Below are positions 1-7,991 of a stretch of DNA of 64,000 bases, piece by piece. Position numbers and translations under genes: made by a program. The DNA is taken from assembly GCA_002505455.1 (NCBI GenBank), contig DAVB01000060.1:23269-87268 (forward strand), in the 5' to 3' direction. Under the pieces are notes generated by a model, which searched no databases, had not been told where the DNA came from, and saw nothing but the letters and a program-made list of their open reading frames with translations. How positions within the stretch are numbered: position 1 is the first letter of the stretch; each line of letters begins with the position of its first letter. Source of the stretch: Euryarchaeota archaeon UBA52 (GTDB lineage: Archaea; Thermoplasmatota; Poseidoniia; Poseidoniales; Thalassarchaeaceae).

Positions 1-18
1 TGATATATTTTTAATATC

Positions 19-26
19 TTTATACT
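19..26 (+). promoter_or_regulatory. Candidate TATA box upstream of the SPFH gene
   Basis: The first 40 bases are almost pure A/T and hold a TTTATACT motif about 35-40 bases before the favoured ATG at 61. At the usual archaeal TATA-to-start distance of about 25 bases, transcription would begin near 45-50, just downstream of the ATG at 43. This is one reason for preferring the ATG at 61. Inference from position and composition only. Confidence 0.35.
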
Positions 27-60
27 ATCATTATTTAAGCACATGCGGAATCCAATAATC

Positions 61-975
61 ATGGCAGAGAAGCCCGAATCAATCAAACTAAGTAATAACG
101 AGCCGACTTATCGCGATATCGAAGGATATGCGATTAACGGATTCCTCGGATTGCTAATGCATCTCGCACTTGGTCTCGCTAATCTCGTTCTTCCACTTCT
201 TTTGGGGCCATTATCAGTAATTATCCAAATAATCACCGTCCCTCTATGGTTCGTTATGTTCAACAGCTACGTGATAGTCAATCCAAACGAGGCAGTCGTA
301 GCGCAGTTCTTCGGGAAATACTCTGCTACATTGAAGAGTGAAGGCTTCCAATTCTTCCTTAATCCGCTATACCAGAAGACGAAGATATCTCTTAGAATAA
401 ACAACTTTGAGTCAAACAAACTCAAGGTGAATGATGTCAATGCAAATCCAATAGACATAGCAGCAGTGGTCGTTTGGAGAGTCTTCGACGCTGCTGAGGC
501 GCTATTCGAGGTTGAGAACTACGATCACTATGTGCAGATTCAGAGTGAAGCCGCTCTTCGTGAGATGGCAACGAAGTATCCCTATGACGCCATCGAAGAG
601 AAGGACATCGGGGGAATCACCCTGTCAAGCCATCAAGATGCTGTGGCAGAGGAACTACTGACTTCCGTAGAGGCAAGGCTCGCCCGGGCTGGAATAGAGG
701 TCTTGGAGGCCAGGATAAGCTACCTCGCGTATTCGACAGAAATCGCCCAAGCCATGTTGCGACGCCAGCAGGCCGCTGCAGTCGTAGCCGCACGTCGCGA
801 GATAGTGGATGGTGCCGTGGGCATGGTTGAGTTGGCCTTGGAGCAACTCAGTACAAAAGGCATCATCGAACTAGACGAGGACAAGAAGGCTACAATGGTG
901 AGCAATCTACTTGTCGTCCTTTGCTCTGAGACAGACACGACCCCTGTCGTCAATACCGGTACTTTGTATCAGTGA
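61..975 (+). CDS. SPFH/band 7 (stomatin-prohibitin family) membrane protein
   Basis: Membrane-anchored scaffold protein of the SPFH family, which forms oligomeric membrane microdomains. A long hydrophobic stretch at about residues 25-70 is followed by the typical NPNEAVV junction. The SPFH domain follows to about residue 250, including the VVVWRVFDAAEALF strand and the YVQIQSEAALREMA helix. The C-terminus is short and lacks a flotillin-like coiled coil, so it is a small stomatin/eoslipin-like form. An upstream in-frame ATG at 43 exists; 61 is preferred because of the TATA position and the Met-Ala start. A 46-residue ribbon-helix-helix gene and a PI-PLC-like lipoprotein follow on the same strand with tight spacing, suggesting an operon. 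Family is clear, cellular role unknown. Confidence 0.85.
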   Translation: MAEKPESIKLSNNEPTYRDIEGYAINGFLGLLMHLALGLANLVLPLLLGPLSVIIQIITVPLWFVMFNSYVIVNPNEAVVAQFFGKYSATLKSEGFQFFLNPLYQKTKISLRINNFESNKLKVNDVNANPIDIAAVVVWRVFDAAEALFEVENYDHYVQIQSEAALREMATKYPYDAIEEKDIGGITLSSHQDAVAEELLTSVEARLARAGIEVLEARISYLAYSTEIAQAMLRRQQAAAVVAARREIVDGAVGMVELALEQLSTKGIIELDEDKKATMVSNLLVVLCSETDTTPVVNTGTLYQ

Positions 976-1019
976 GAATCGCTGCTTTGAGATAATATTG
1001 AGAATCACGGGGTGGAACT

Positions 1020-1160
1020 TTGGATAAGAAAAAAATCCTTCTTAGACTAGACCCGTCTTTGCATAGCAAACTCAAGATTTGGGCCAAGGACGATATGAGA
1101 TCAATTAACGCACATATCGAATTCATATTGAGAAAGGCGATAGAGGATAGTAGAAGATGA
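1020..1160 (+). CDS. Small ribbon-helix-helix (Arc/MetJ-like) DNA-binding protein, 46 aa
   Basis: A 46-codon frame starts at a TTG right after a GGGGTGG purine tract and ends TGA, overlapping the next ATG by four bases (ATGA). It reads with the Arc-repressor pattern: a basic N-terminus, the strand KKILLRLD, then PSLHSKLKIWAKDD and the second helix INAHIEFILRKAIED. This is the full length of a ribbon-helix-helix domain and nothing more. An in-frame stop at 999-1001 means no longer start exists. Its place between the SPFH gene and the lipoprotein gene suggests it autoregulates this operon. An antitoxin role is possible, but no toxin-sized partner is adjacent. Confidence 0.7.
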   Translation: MDKKKILLRLDPSLHSKLKIWAKDDMRSINAHIEFILRKAIEDSRR

Positions 1161-2236
1161 AATTCCTTGGAGATTTAGAGACTGGTTCAAAGGCATCCAG
1201 AATAAAATCGCCAGTTGCTATAATCACACTCCTGATGCTGTTAACCCCCCTCTCCGGTTGCCTCAATAACTCTGAAGAAACGTCGCCTTCTTCTACCAGT
1301 CAAGATTTGGAAGGACTGTTGCGAATTAACCACATTCAAATGAAAGGAACTCACAATTCGTATCACGTCGAGCCACTCGTTTCTCCAACACGGGAGTATA
1401 TGTACACTCATGAGGAGTTGAATGTTCAAGCCTCCCAACTTGGAGTCAGACAATTTGAAATTGATGTATGGTGGGATATTAGGGACGGCCTCCGTGTCTA
1501 TCACAACCAGTATGATTCCGGCACTACTTGTCCAACATTCGAGAACTGTATGAACACGCTTCTAGAATGGTCCAATGCCAATCCAAATCACCATACTACT
1601 TTCATTTGGATAGAACCGAAAGATTGGCCAGAACAAAGTATGGACATAACAACAACAGTACAAATGTCAGGAATCTTAGATGAGATAGAGTCTGAGATAA
1701 CACAATTCTGGCCCCGAAATAAGACGATAACTCCCGCAGATGTTCAGGGGGATCACCCGTCACTCAATGATGCCTTGGCAAATGAGGGTTGGCCTTTGCT
1801 AGAGGATAGTCGTGGCAAGGTCATCTTCGTGTTGCTTGCAACCGGCGGAATGAGGGAAATCTACCTTGAAGATTATTTTCCTACAGGTCGTATGTTCCCC
1901 ATGTTCACTTCACAAGACGATTCCCCTTCGTATGCACAAGCGATATTCTCGCTGACAGATCCAATTGGCGATGGAGATGAGATTGAGCATTTGGCCGCTG
2001 AGGGATATATTGTGCGTACAAGAGCTGATAGCGGTGGAGAGGAGGCTGATAACAACGATACATCTAGGCTAGAAGCAGCATTATCATCTGGAGCGCACAG
2101 CATATCAACGGATTACCCTGCAAAAGTCGAGTCAATCGAGTATTGGGTTGAGATTCCCGGAGGGACACCTAGTAGATGTAACCCAGTAAGTGCACCCGAC
2201 CAGTGCTCTTCTGAGAACATTGAATACGTCGATTAA
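1157..2236 (+). CDS. Secreted lipoprotein, Ca2+-dependent PI-specific phospholipase C-like
   Basis: A hydrophobic signal segment ends in an LSGC lipobox (Cys35), so the protein is probably lipid-anchored outside the membrane. The mature part resembles the bacterial PI-PLC-C1 family: KGTHNSYH (His66, His70), LGVRQFEIDVWWD, then TTCPTFENCMNTLLEWS and the acidic IEPKDW strand. These carry the paired catalytic histidines and metal-binding acidic residues of the TIM barrel. The later RADSGGEEAD and STDYP segments also fit. 359 residues is normal for the family. The substrate could be a phosphodiester polar lipid; archaeal inositol lipids are an obvious guess but not shown. It is translationally coupled to the small RHH gene through an ATGA overlap. 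Confidence 0.75.
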   Translation: MKFLGDLETGSKASRIKSPVAIITLLMLLTPLSGCLNNSEETSPSSTSQDLEGLLRINHIQMKGTHNSYHVEPLVSPTREYMYTHEELNVQASQLGVRQFEIDVWWDIRDGLRVYHNQYDSGTTCPTFENCMNTLLEWSNANPNHHTTFIWIEPKDWPEQSMDITTTVQMSGILDEIESEITQFWPRNKTITPADVQGDHPSLNDALANEGWPLLEDSRGKVIFVLLATGGMREIYLEDYFPTGRMFPMFTSQDDSPSYAQAIFSLTDPIGDGDEIEHLAAEGYIVRTRADSGGEEADNNDTSRLEAALSSGAHSISTDYPAKVESIEYWVEIPGGTPSRCNPVSAPDQCSSENIEYVD

Positions 2237-2306
2237 ACGATAACCGAGTACTGACTCGCTACGCACGAAGTATGCATTCGCTGGACGATAAACCGAGGTG
2301 TAAATC

Positions 2307-3125
2307 GTGGATACGGTCGTAAACATTGCAGGATATCGATTTGTCGACCTTCCCGATAGAGACGATATACGAGACCCCATGCTCGAAGAGTGTTTGAAAC
2401 TAAATCTCAAAGGCTCAATACTCCTCAGTCAAAATGGGATTAATTTCTTCCTCGCAGGCAGCCAGTCATCGGTCGATGGTTTTCTTCAGTACCTTGAATT
2501 GGATGAGCGATTCATAGGAATAGATCTGAAGATAAGCTATACGGATTATCAACCATTCAGAAGAATGCTAGTCAAGCGAAAAAGGGAGATCATATCGTTG
2601 GGCTTGGATGATATCAAACCATCTGAATTCACAGGCCCGTACATATCCCCAACTGAGTTCAAGCGTATGCTGGATGAGGAAGAAGATATCGTGATCCTAG
2701 ATACGAGGAATGACTATGAAACCCGGATAGGCTCATTTGAGGGCTCCATAGATCTAGATATTCAGTCTTTCAGAAACTTTCCCGATGCTATAGAAACGCT
2801 GCCTGATGAGTATAAATCGAAGACTTTTGTAATGTATTGTACAGGGGGAATCCGATGTGAGAAGGCTTCAGCGGTTATGCTGAATGCCGGTTTCGAAGAT
2901 GTGCGTCAATTGGATGGCGGAATTCTCGCATACCTCGAGCAATACGGCGAGTCGCATTGGAATGGTGATTGTTTTGTCTTTGATCAGAGAGTCGCCGTTG
3001 ATCATAATCTCCGTGAATCTGGAGTTGAAATGTGTTTCAAATGTCGAGAACCATTGTCGTTGAATCAGCAGCAATCCCCCGACTACGTCGTTGGAGAGTA
3101 TTGCCCCTACTGCATCTCAAAATGA
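2307..3125 (+). CDS. trhO: tRNA uridine(34) hydroxylase TrhO (rhodanese fold)
   Basis: TrhO (YceA) family enzyme that makes 5-hydroxyuridine at the tRNA wobble position using oxygen. The N-terminal domain (about 1-100) contains LLSQNGINFFLAGS and KISYTDYQPFRRMLVKRKREII, typical of the family. A rhodanese domain follows with the loop YCTGGIRCEKAS; its active cysteine is residue 178. The C-terminus has the family's HWNGDCFVFDQRVAV segment and a small zinc-ribbon-like cysteine set (MCFKC, YCPYC). 272 residues is slightly short. The GTG start at 2307 places the VVNIAGYRF strand at the N-terminus as expected. This is a mostly bacterial family, so acquisition from bacteria is plausible. Confidence 0.85.
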   Translation: MDTVVNIAGYRFVDLPDRDDIRDPMLEECLKLNLKGSILLSQNGINFFLAGSQSSVDGFLQYLELDERFIGIDLKISYTDYQPFRRMLVKRKREIISLGLDDIKPSEFTGPYISPTEFKRMLDEEEDIVILDTRNDYETRIGSFEGSIDLDIQSFRNFPDAIETLPDEYKSKTFVMYCTGGIRCEKASAVMLNAGFEDVRQLDGGILAYLEQYGESHWNGDCFVFDQRVAVDHNLRESGVEMCFKCREPLSLNQQQSPDYVVGEYCPYCISK

Positions 3126-3147
3126 TGCCAAATCATGTTCCCTGCAA

Positions 3148-4560
3148 TCATTCAATGGGCTTCTGGATTGATTTGATTTCCAAGAATTCTTCAAAGCCAT
3201 GAACTCCAAGTTCTCGGCCATTGCCGGATTTTTTGTATCCTCCAAAGGGAGCACTGATATTGAATGGGCCACCATTTACACTGACTTGTCCAGTCCTCAT
3301 TTTCCTGGCGAATGCGACGGCCCGATCGATATCTTCAGACCAAACCCCTCCTGATAGCCCGTATTCTGAGTCATTCGCTAGAGAGAGAGCCTCATCCTCC
3401 GAGGTATAGGATGCAATACAAAGCACAGGTCCGAAAATCTCCTCTTTCCAGATTTTCATATCCGGTTTGACATTCATGAATGCTGTAGGCCTGACAAAGT
3501 ATCCAGATTCGAGGCCATCGATTAAATCCGATCCGCCAGCTACCAAGACAGCCCCTTCTTCGATACCGCTTCGTATGTAGCCAAGTACACTCTCTTGTTG
3601 ACTGGCTGATACCATAGGCCCACATTTCGTTTTAGGATCCATTGGGTCCCCTGGGCTGTACCCGTCAACACGTTCAGCTATGATTGGAATGATATCTCCC
3701 AAAATCGATTCTGGAACGATGAGCCGAGTTAGTGCGGAGCAAGTCTGTCCAGAGTTTGCAAAGCACGCACCAATTGCGTTTTTTGCCGCTCTAACGCCAT
3801 TCCCATCTTCTAGGACGACGTTTGCACTCTTCCCGCCAAGCTCAAGTGTAACTCGCTTGACACTCTCAGCCGCAGCTTGAGAAACCCTCACACCCGCAGC
3901 CGTAGATCCTGTAAACGAGACCATATCCACTTCTGGATGAGATGCCAGATGCGATCCGACCGTAGACCCATACCCGCTTACTAGATTGAATACACCCTTC
4001 GGAAGTCCTATTTCATCAAGCATATCAGCGAGTATGAATGCATTAAGAGGAGCTTCTTTTGAGGGTTTTAGAACCATCGTGCAGCCCGCTGCAATCGCCG
4101 GAGCTACCTTGCCAATGATTTGGTGCAGTGGGAAATTCCACGGAGTGATGAATGCACAGACGCCAATAGGCTCTCTGACTATTGTCGAATTTCGCACCTC
4201 CTCCTCCCAATTATACGACTCAAGCAGTTTAGCATATGACCGTGTAACGACACGCGGAGTGCCAACCATCGCCATTTTCGAATATTCAATTGGAGTACCG
4301 ACTTCTTTTGTTATGAGTTCAGCCAACTCATTAGTACGGTTTTTGAATGATTCCGAGAGAGAATTCAATACCCTGATTCTTTCTTCTACCGGAGAATTAG
4401 ACCACTCATCAAAAGCATCCCTGGCAGCCATCACGGCTGCATCAGCATCATCCAAAGTACCCTCAGGAACACTTCCAACTATACTTCCCGTTGCTGGATT
4501 CTCAACGGATATCCGCCCCCCTCCTTTGGATTCAGTCCACAAGCCTCCTATGTACAACAT
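3148..4560 (-). CDS. NAD(P)-dependent aldehyde dehydrogenase
   Basis: Aldehyde dehydrogenase superfamily, oxidising an aldehyde to an acid with NAD(P)+. Visible motifs are ITPWNFPLHQI and VLKPSKEAP (cofactor site), FTGSTAAG (Rossmann), LELGGKSANV with the general-base Glu, and SGQTCSA with the catalytic Cys. EEIFGPVL follows near the C-terminus. It starts here at the Met of MLYIGG; two in-frame Mets lie 4 and 11 residues upstream. It is divergent from a PaaG-like crotonase and borders the acyl-CoA cluster, so a role like BoxD (CoA-semialdehyde oxidation) or AmnC (2-aminomuconate semialdehyde oxidation) is possible. The substrate cannot be read from sequence. Confidence 0.9.
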   Translation of the reverse strand: MLYIGGLWTESKGGGRISVENPATGSIVGSVPEGTLDDADAAVMAARDAFDEWSNSPVEERIRVLNSLSESFKNRTNELAELITKEVGTPIEYSKMAMVGTPRVVTRSYAKLLESYNWEEEVRNSTIVREPIGVCAFITPWNFPLHQIIGKVAPAIAAGCTMVLKPSKEAPLNAFILADMLDEIGLPKGVFNLVSGYGSTVGSHLASHPEVDMVSFTGSTAAGVRVSQAAAESVKRVTLELGGKSANVVLEDGNGVRAAKNAIGACFANSGQTCSALTRLIVPESILGDIIPIIAERVDGYSPGDPMDPKTKCGPMVSASQQESVLGYIRSGIEEGAVLVAGGSDLIDGLESGYFVRPTAFMNVKPDMKIWKEEIFGPVLCIASYTSEDEALSLANDSEYGLSGGVWSEDIDRAVAFARKMRTGQVSVNGGPFNISAPFGGYKKSGNGRELGVHGFEEFLEIKSIQKPIE

Positions 4561-4643
4561 GTCCCTGTGCATCAATAGGCACACAGTCGACATTCACTTA
4601 TCAGATTCATGGAGTTCATACGTGTCGCCTTCTGTGCCTCACC

Positions 4644-5429
4644 ATGGTTCTATCAGTAGACCGACCGAGTCAGAGAACAGCCCTGGTCACCCTTTCAGAG
4701 GATTCATCGAGAGATACATTTTCTTCCGGCACAATAGAACATCTAATCGATACAATAGATGGGCTAATCCAAGATCAAAATACCAATGCGGTGATACTTA
4801 CGGGAACAGGGAGATTTTTCTGTGCGGGTGGACCGGTAGATAAGTTCGATAATGCGATTGACGATGGTTCAATCGGGGAACTAGTCGGGACTATGACGGG
4901 GCATCTACATCCTCTATTGCTTCGCATAAGGAAATCTTCTACGGTTTTCATAGGTGCGATTAATGGCGCTGCAGCAGGGGGAGGCCTAGGATTAGCACTC
5001 AGCATGGATTATAGGATATGTGTACCAAATGCGAAACTCGCCGCCTCGTTTTTCAGACTCGGGATATCTCCGGATGGGGGCACGACATGGCTTCTTCCAA
5101 GATTGGTGGGGCAACAAGCAGCAAGGAAATTCTTCTTCGAGAATTTGGTATGGGACGGCCTGTCCGCACAAGAAGTCGGCGCTGTAGACGAGGTTGTAAA
5201 TGAGGACGAACTCATTCAAAGATCGATACAAGTTGCTGATAGATGGGGCGCATGGTCTGAAAGTAGCAGAAGGGGCACCAAGCAACTTCTGGACGCCTCT
5301 TCGACAACTTTCTTTGAAACGCAACTCGAATTTGAGCGCCAGTTGATGATTGCCTCGTCGCTCACTCCAGAGTTCAAAGAAGGAGTAAGGTCATTCCTCG
5401 AGAAGCGAGATCCAGACTTTAGTCAATAA
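4644..5429 (+). CDS. Enoyl-CoA hydratase/isomerase family protein, PaaG-like
   Basis: Crotonase-fold enzyme of 261 residues. The oxyanion-hole segments are FFCAGGPVDKF and AINGAAAGGGLGLALS. The usual hydratase glutamate segment is replaced by FRLGISPDGGTTWLLPRLVG. The PDGG signature with an Asp base is characteristic of isomerase-type members such as PaaG (epoxyphenylacetyl-CoA isomerase), though it also occurs in other crotonases. The frame is open upstream to 4491, but the ATG at 4644 gives a normal N-terminus and avoids overlap with the divergent aldehyde dehydrogenase. Association with the BoxB/PaaA-like gene 2.5 kb away supports an aromatic-CoA role; that part is inference. Confidence 0.8.
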   Translation: MVLSVDRPSQRTALVTLSEDSSRDTFSSGTIEHLIDTIDGLIQDQNTNAVILTGTGRFFCAGGPVDKFDNAIDDGSIGELVGTMTGHLHPLLLRIRKSSTVFIGAINGAAAGGGLGLALSMDYRICVPNAKLAASFFRLGISPDGGTTWLLPRLVGQQAARKFFFENLVWDGLSAQEVGAVDEVVNEDELIQRSIQVADRWGAWSESSRRGTKQLLDASSTTFFETQLEFERQLMIASSLTPEFKEGVRSFLEKRDPDFSQ

Positions 5430-5702
5430 TCATATCAGTGGTCGTCTTAGCCGTAAAACTCCGAAAATTATTGAGGAAATACACGTCAATGCTGCTAAAT
5501 TAGCCATAATAATCGATGGAGATTTGATTAAGATACCATAGATTAGCCAAGCAACTAACGCCGTTGCCACTAGACCAAAAGTTGGTACTGAGATTCCCTC
5601 GTGCCTTTCCAAAATCCAGACTTCTTTGATTTGGGGTATCCATGCAACAACTCCAAGGACACCTGCAAATAGGCCAATCAACTCAACCCAAAGAGCAGCC
5701 AT
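5430..5702 (-). CDS. SemiSWEET / PQ-loop small membrane transporter
   Basis: A 90-residue protein with three predicted membrane helices. The N-terminal helix carries the PQ-loop motif WIPQIKEVW; the following segments are ISVPTFGLVATALVAWLIYG and a last helix. This is the architecture of bacterial SemiSWEET transporters, which dimerise to form a sugar pore. Its stop codon directly abuts the stop of the convergent crotonase gene. It is last in a run of minus-strand genes (epoxidase-like, unknown, HAD, SDR, this one), so it may move a small substrate for that pathway. Specificity unknown. Confidence 0.75.
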   Translation of the reverse strand: MAALWVELIGLFAGVLGVVAWIPQIKEVWILERHEGISVPTFGLVATALVAWLIYGILIKSPSIIMANLAALTCISSIIFGVLRLRRPLI

Positions 5703-6473
5703 TCATTCACCGAGTCCCGGTATCACTCTTCCTTCCATTCCGCCTGAAACCTCAATCACTTGGCCAGAGATATGGCCGCTAGCCGCCTCTGAAAGAAGGA
5801 AGGCAACCGACCCAGCAACATCATCCGGGGATGCAAGCTTCTTCATCGACATAGTCAGCATTGCATTGCTAGCAATTTCTTGATCAATACCCGATTCGAT
5901 TTTTGAATCTGTAAGAGTCCAACCTGGTGCTACAGCATTTACTCTAATCGAAGTTCCTGAAACATCGTTTTTGAGAGTACGAAGAAGACCACTTGTAATT
6001 GCTCCCTTTGCAGTTGCATAATCTGAGTGCCCCCTCTCCCCGTGGATCCCGGCCGTCGATCCAATTAGCACAAGACTCCCCTCTCCCCTTGCCATCGCCT
6101 TCCTGAGAAAACCCTGCGCCGTTAGAACGGTAATGCCTAGATTCGATTCGAGTGTGGAATTCCATCGATCTTCAGAGATTTCCCATATGGGCATAGGTTT
6201 TGGAGGATACAATCCAGCGTTAGCGACACAGCATTGCAACGCTCCGATCTTATCTTCGATTTGGTCAAACATTTTGTTGACATCGTCTTTTCTTCTAAGG
6301 TCTGCATAGACAGCAACCCCATCTATTTCATCAGCCAGACTTTCAGCTTCAGATTTCGAAGTGTGATAATGTACGATAATGCTGCCTCCCCGCTTAGCGA
6401 GACACCGACATATCGCTCTACCTATGCCCCCTGCTCCACCAGTTACCAGAATGGTCTTACCTTCCAAACTCAT
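5703..6473 (-). CDS. SDR-family oxidoreductase (FabG-like)
   Basis: Classical short-chain dehydrogenase. The N-terminal TGGAGGIGRA is the NAD(P)-binding glycine motif, CVANAGLYPP is the NAG segment, GSTAGIHGERGHSDYATAKGA holds the catalytic Ser, Tyr and Lys, and VNAVAPGWTLTD follows. The C-terminus ISGQVIEVSGG is typical of FabG-like members that act on 3-hydroxyacyl thioesters. A GTG at 6482 overlaps the stop of the upstream 3-hydroxyacyl-CoA dehydrogenase; the ATG at 6473 gives the usual short N-terminus (MSLEGKTILVTGG). It is in operon with that gene and the SemiSWEET. Confidence 0.85.
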   Translation of the reverse strand: MSLEGKTILVTGGAGGIGRAICRCLAKRGGSIIVHYHTSKSEAESLADEIDGVAVYADLRRKDDVNKMFDQIEDKIGALQCCVANAGLYPPKPMPIWEISEDRWNSTLESNLGITVLTAQGFLRKAMARGEGSLVLIGSTAGIHGERGHSDYATAKGAITSGLLRTLKNDVSGTSIRVNAVAPGWTLTDSKIESGIDQEIASNAMLTMSMKKLASPDDVAGSVAFLLSEAASGHISGQVIEVSGGMEGRVIPGLGE

Positions 6474-6478
6474 TAAAA

Positions 6479-7375
6479 TCACATACCAAGATCGTCCCTA
6501 TCTTTCTTCTCACCCGCATTCCATTCGTAAATCCCTCGCCCAGTTTTTCTTCCGAGGTCCCCCGCATTGACGAGCTGATCTAGAAGAGGGTGTGGGAGAT
6601 ACGAGTCGTTTTCGAAAGATTCTGCTAAACCGTTTAGTATGTCTCTCCGGACATCAAGGCCGACAAGATCTGAAAGCTCCAGTGGCCCCATCGGATGGCG
6701 ATATCCGAGCCTCATGGCCGTGTCAATGTCAGATGCCGATGCAACGCCTTCTGCAAGCATTCTAATCGCCTCATTTCCAAGTACAACTCCAAGGCGACTA
6801 GTTGCAAAACCCGGAACGTCTTTTACTACGATAGAGGTTTTCCCCATCTTATCTGCTGCATATTTTGCAATATCCACTGTTCTATCAGAGGTCTCTTCAT
6901 GTCGTATAATTTCCACAAGTGGCATTAGAGGCACGGGATTGAAGAAGTGCATCCCAACAACTCTTTCCGGTTTCTGGGTCGATCTTGAGATTTCTTCCAC
7001 ACTTAGACTGGAAGTATTAGTCGCAAGTATTGCATTCTCATCCGCTAAACGATCAAGAGATTTGAAAATATCACTTTTCAGATCCATTCTTTCTGGAACC
7101 GCTTCAATAATCAAATCACTCCCCGACACAGCCTGTTCAAGGGTCGAGGGGATAATGTTCAACCTCCACTTATCAACCATTTTCGGATCGGTCTTTCCTT
7201 TTTGAACACCCTTTGACCAGAACTCTTCGATACGAAGTATGCCTGCTTCAACTCCTCCTGCCAGTGCATCGTGAAGCCGTACTTCCCAGCCTATCTGAGA
7301 ACAAACTTGAGCAATACCGGCACCCATCGTGCCCGCGCCAATCACTCCAACTGTGCCTATCGGACTGTCGCCCAT
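6479..7375 (-). CDS. 3-hydroxyacyl-CoA dehydrogenase (PaaH/Hbd-like)
   Basis: NAD-dependent oxidation of a 3-hydroxyacyl-CoA to the 3-ketoacyl-CoA. The N-terminal Rossmann motif is GVIGAGTMGAGIA; further markers are LATNTSSLSVEEI, VGMHFFNPVPLMPLVEI with the catalytic His, and KDVPGFATSRLG. The C-terminal domain includes GYRHPMGPLELSDLVGLD. 298 residues is the length of stand-alone single-domain enzymes (Hbd, PaaH), not the fused FadB type. Its start follows the unknown 187-aa gene by 26 bases, and the downstream SDR is translationally coupled. In context it could be the 3-hydroxyadipyl-CoA or ordinary beta-oxidation step. Confidence 0.9.
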   Translation of the reverse strand: MGDSPIGTVGVIGAGTMGAGIAQVCSQIGWEVRLHDALAGGVEAGILRIEEFWSKGVQKGKTDPKMVDKWRLNIIPSTLEQAVSGSDLIIEAVPERMDLKSDIFKSLDRLADENAILATNTSSLSVEEISRSTQKPERVVGMHFFNPVPLMPLVEIIRHEETSDRTVDIAKYAADKMGKTSIVVKDVPGFATSRLGVVLGNEAIRMLAEGVASASDIDTAMRLGYRHPMGPLELSDLVGLDVRRDILNGLAESFENDSYLPHPLLDQLVNAGDLGRKTGRGIYEWNAGEKKDRDDLGM

Positions 7376-7401
7376 ATGCCTGCAACACCGTGGTCAGGAT
7401 T

Positions 7402-7965
7402 TCAGGCTTCGCGGCCGTACTGTGCTATGGCTGCCTGAAATAGACGTTGACGAGGTACATCGTGCTCGAGGAAGCATGTGAAGGGTGCTAAATCCTTAAT
7501 CAACTCAATAGTTCCAACATATGCTCCGTAGATGAAAGGATCAGCTCTTTGGGTATCCGGGATATCGAAGCCTAGGGCCTTCAATCCCTTGCGTGTATCT
7601 TGATCCCATATTGTGTATGTGTGGCTGGTGAAATGCAGATATGCCGATATCCTTCGAACATCCTCTATGATTATGTCATCTAAACTTTCTAGCAGTAGGG
7701 TATCCGGATATCTGACGGCTAGAAGAAACAGTCTGAGCATTAGATCCTGATCTTGGTTCAATCTCCTGTGCTCGAGTCCCATCCAATCGTCAATCATACC
7801 GAGCATATCGCTCGTGAGCGGCCTGTGGATCCTATACAGGAGCTCTTCGTACATTTCCGGTTTTGATTCTGGATCGTTATGATATCTATCGAAGAGTTCT
7901 GGAACCCTTTCGAAGAACGGCGAGAGTAAATCCCTGTCAACATTTAGAAGAGCATGAGTTTGCAT
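7402..7965 (-). CDS. Unknown protein co-transcribed with the BoxB-like oxygenase
   Basis: I do not recognise the family. It is a mostly helical, soluble-looking protein of 187 residues with many aromatic and acidic residues (for example LFDRYHNDPES, WMGLEHRRLN, YLHFTSHTYTIWD) and no signal peptide or membrane helix. The longest frame starts at 8004 and overlaps the upstream gene. The Met at 7965 is preferred because a GGTGG tract lies 6 bases before it. It sits 26 bases after the BoxB-like gene and before the 3-hydroxyacyl-CoA dehydrogenase, so it is probably a pathway-specific partner, perhaps an oxygenase accessory subunit. The recurring His, Asp and Glu residues would allow metal binding, but no known motif is evident. 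Confidence 0.7.
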   Translation of the reverse strand: MQTHALLNVDRDLLSPFFERVPELFDRYHNDPESKPEMYEELLYRIHRPLTSDMLGMIDDWMGLEHRRLNQDQDLMLRLFLLAVRYPDTLLLESLDDIIIEDVRRISAYLHFTSHTYTIWDQDTRKGLKALGFDIPDTQRADPFIYGAYVGTIELIKDLAPFTCFLEHDVPRQRLFQAAIAQYGREA

Positions 7966-7991
7966 AATCAACCACCTTCCCGAAAGGAGAG

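Noticed and set aside
3986..4843. 285-codon plus-strand ORF over the aldehyde dehydrogenase
   Set aside because: Antisense shadow of a clear ALDH; the sequence lacks any family features and overlaps the true crotonase start.
6639..7205. 188-codon plus-strand ORF
   Set aside because: Antisense to the well-supported 3-hydroxyacyl-CoA dehydrogenase.
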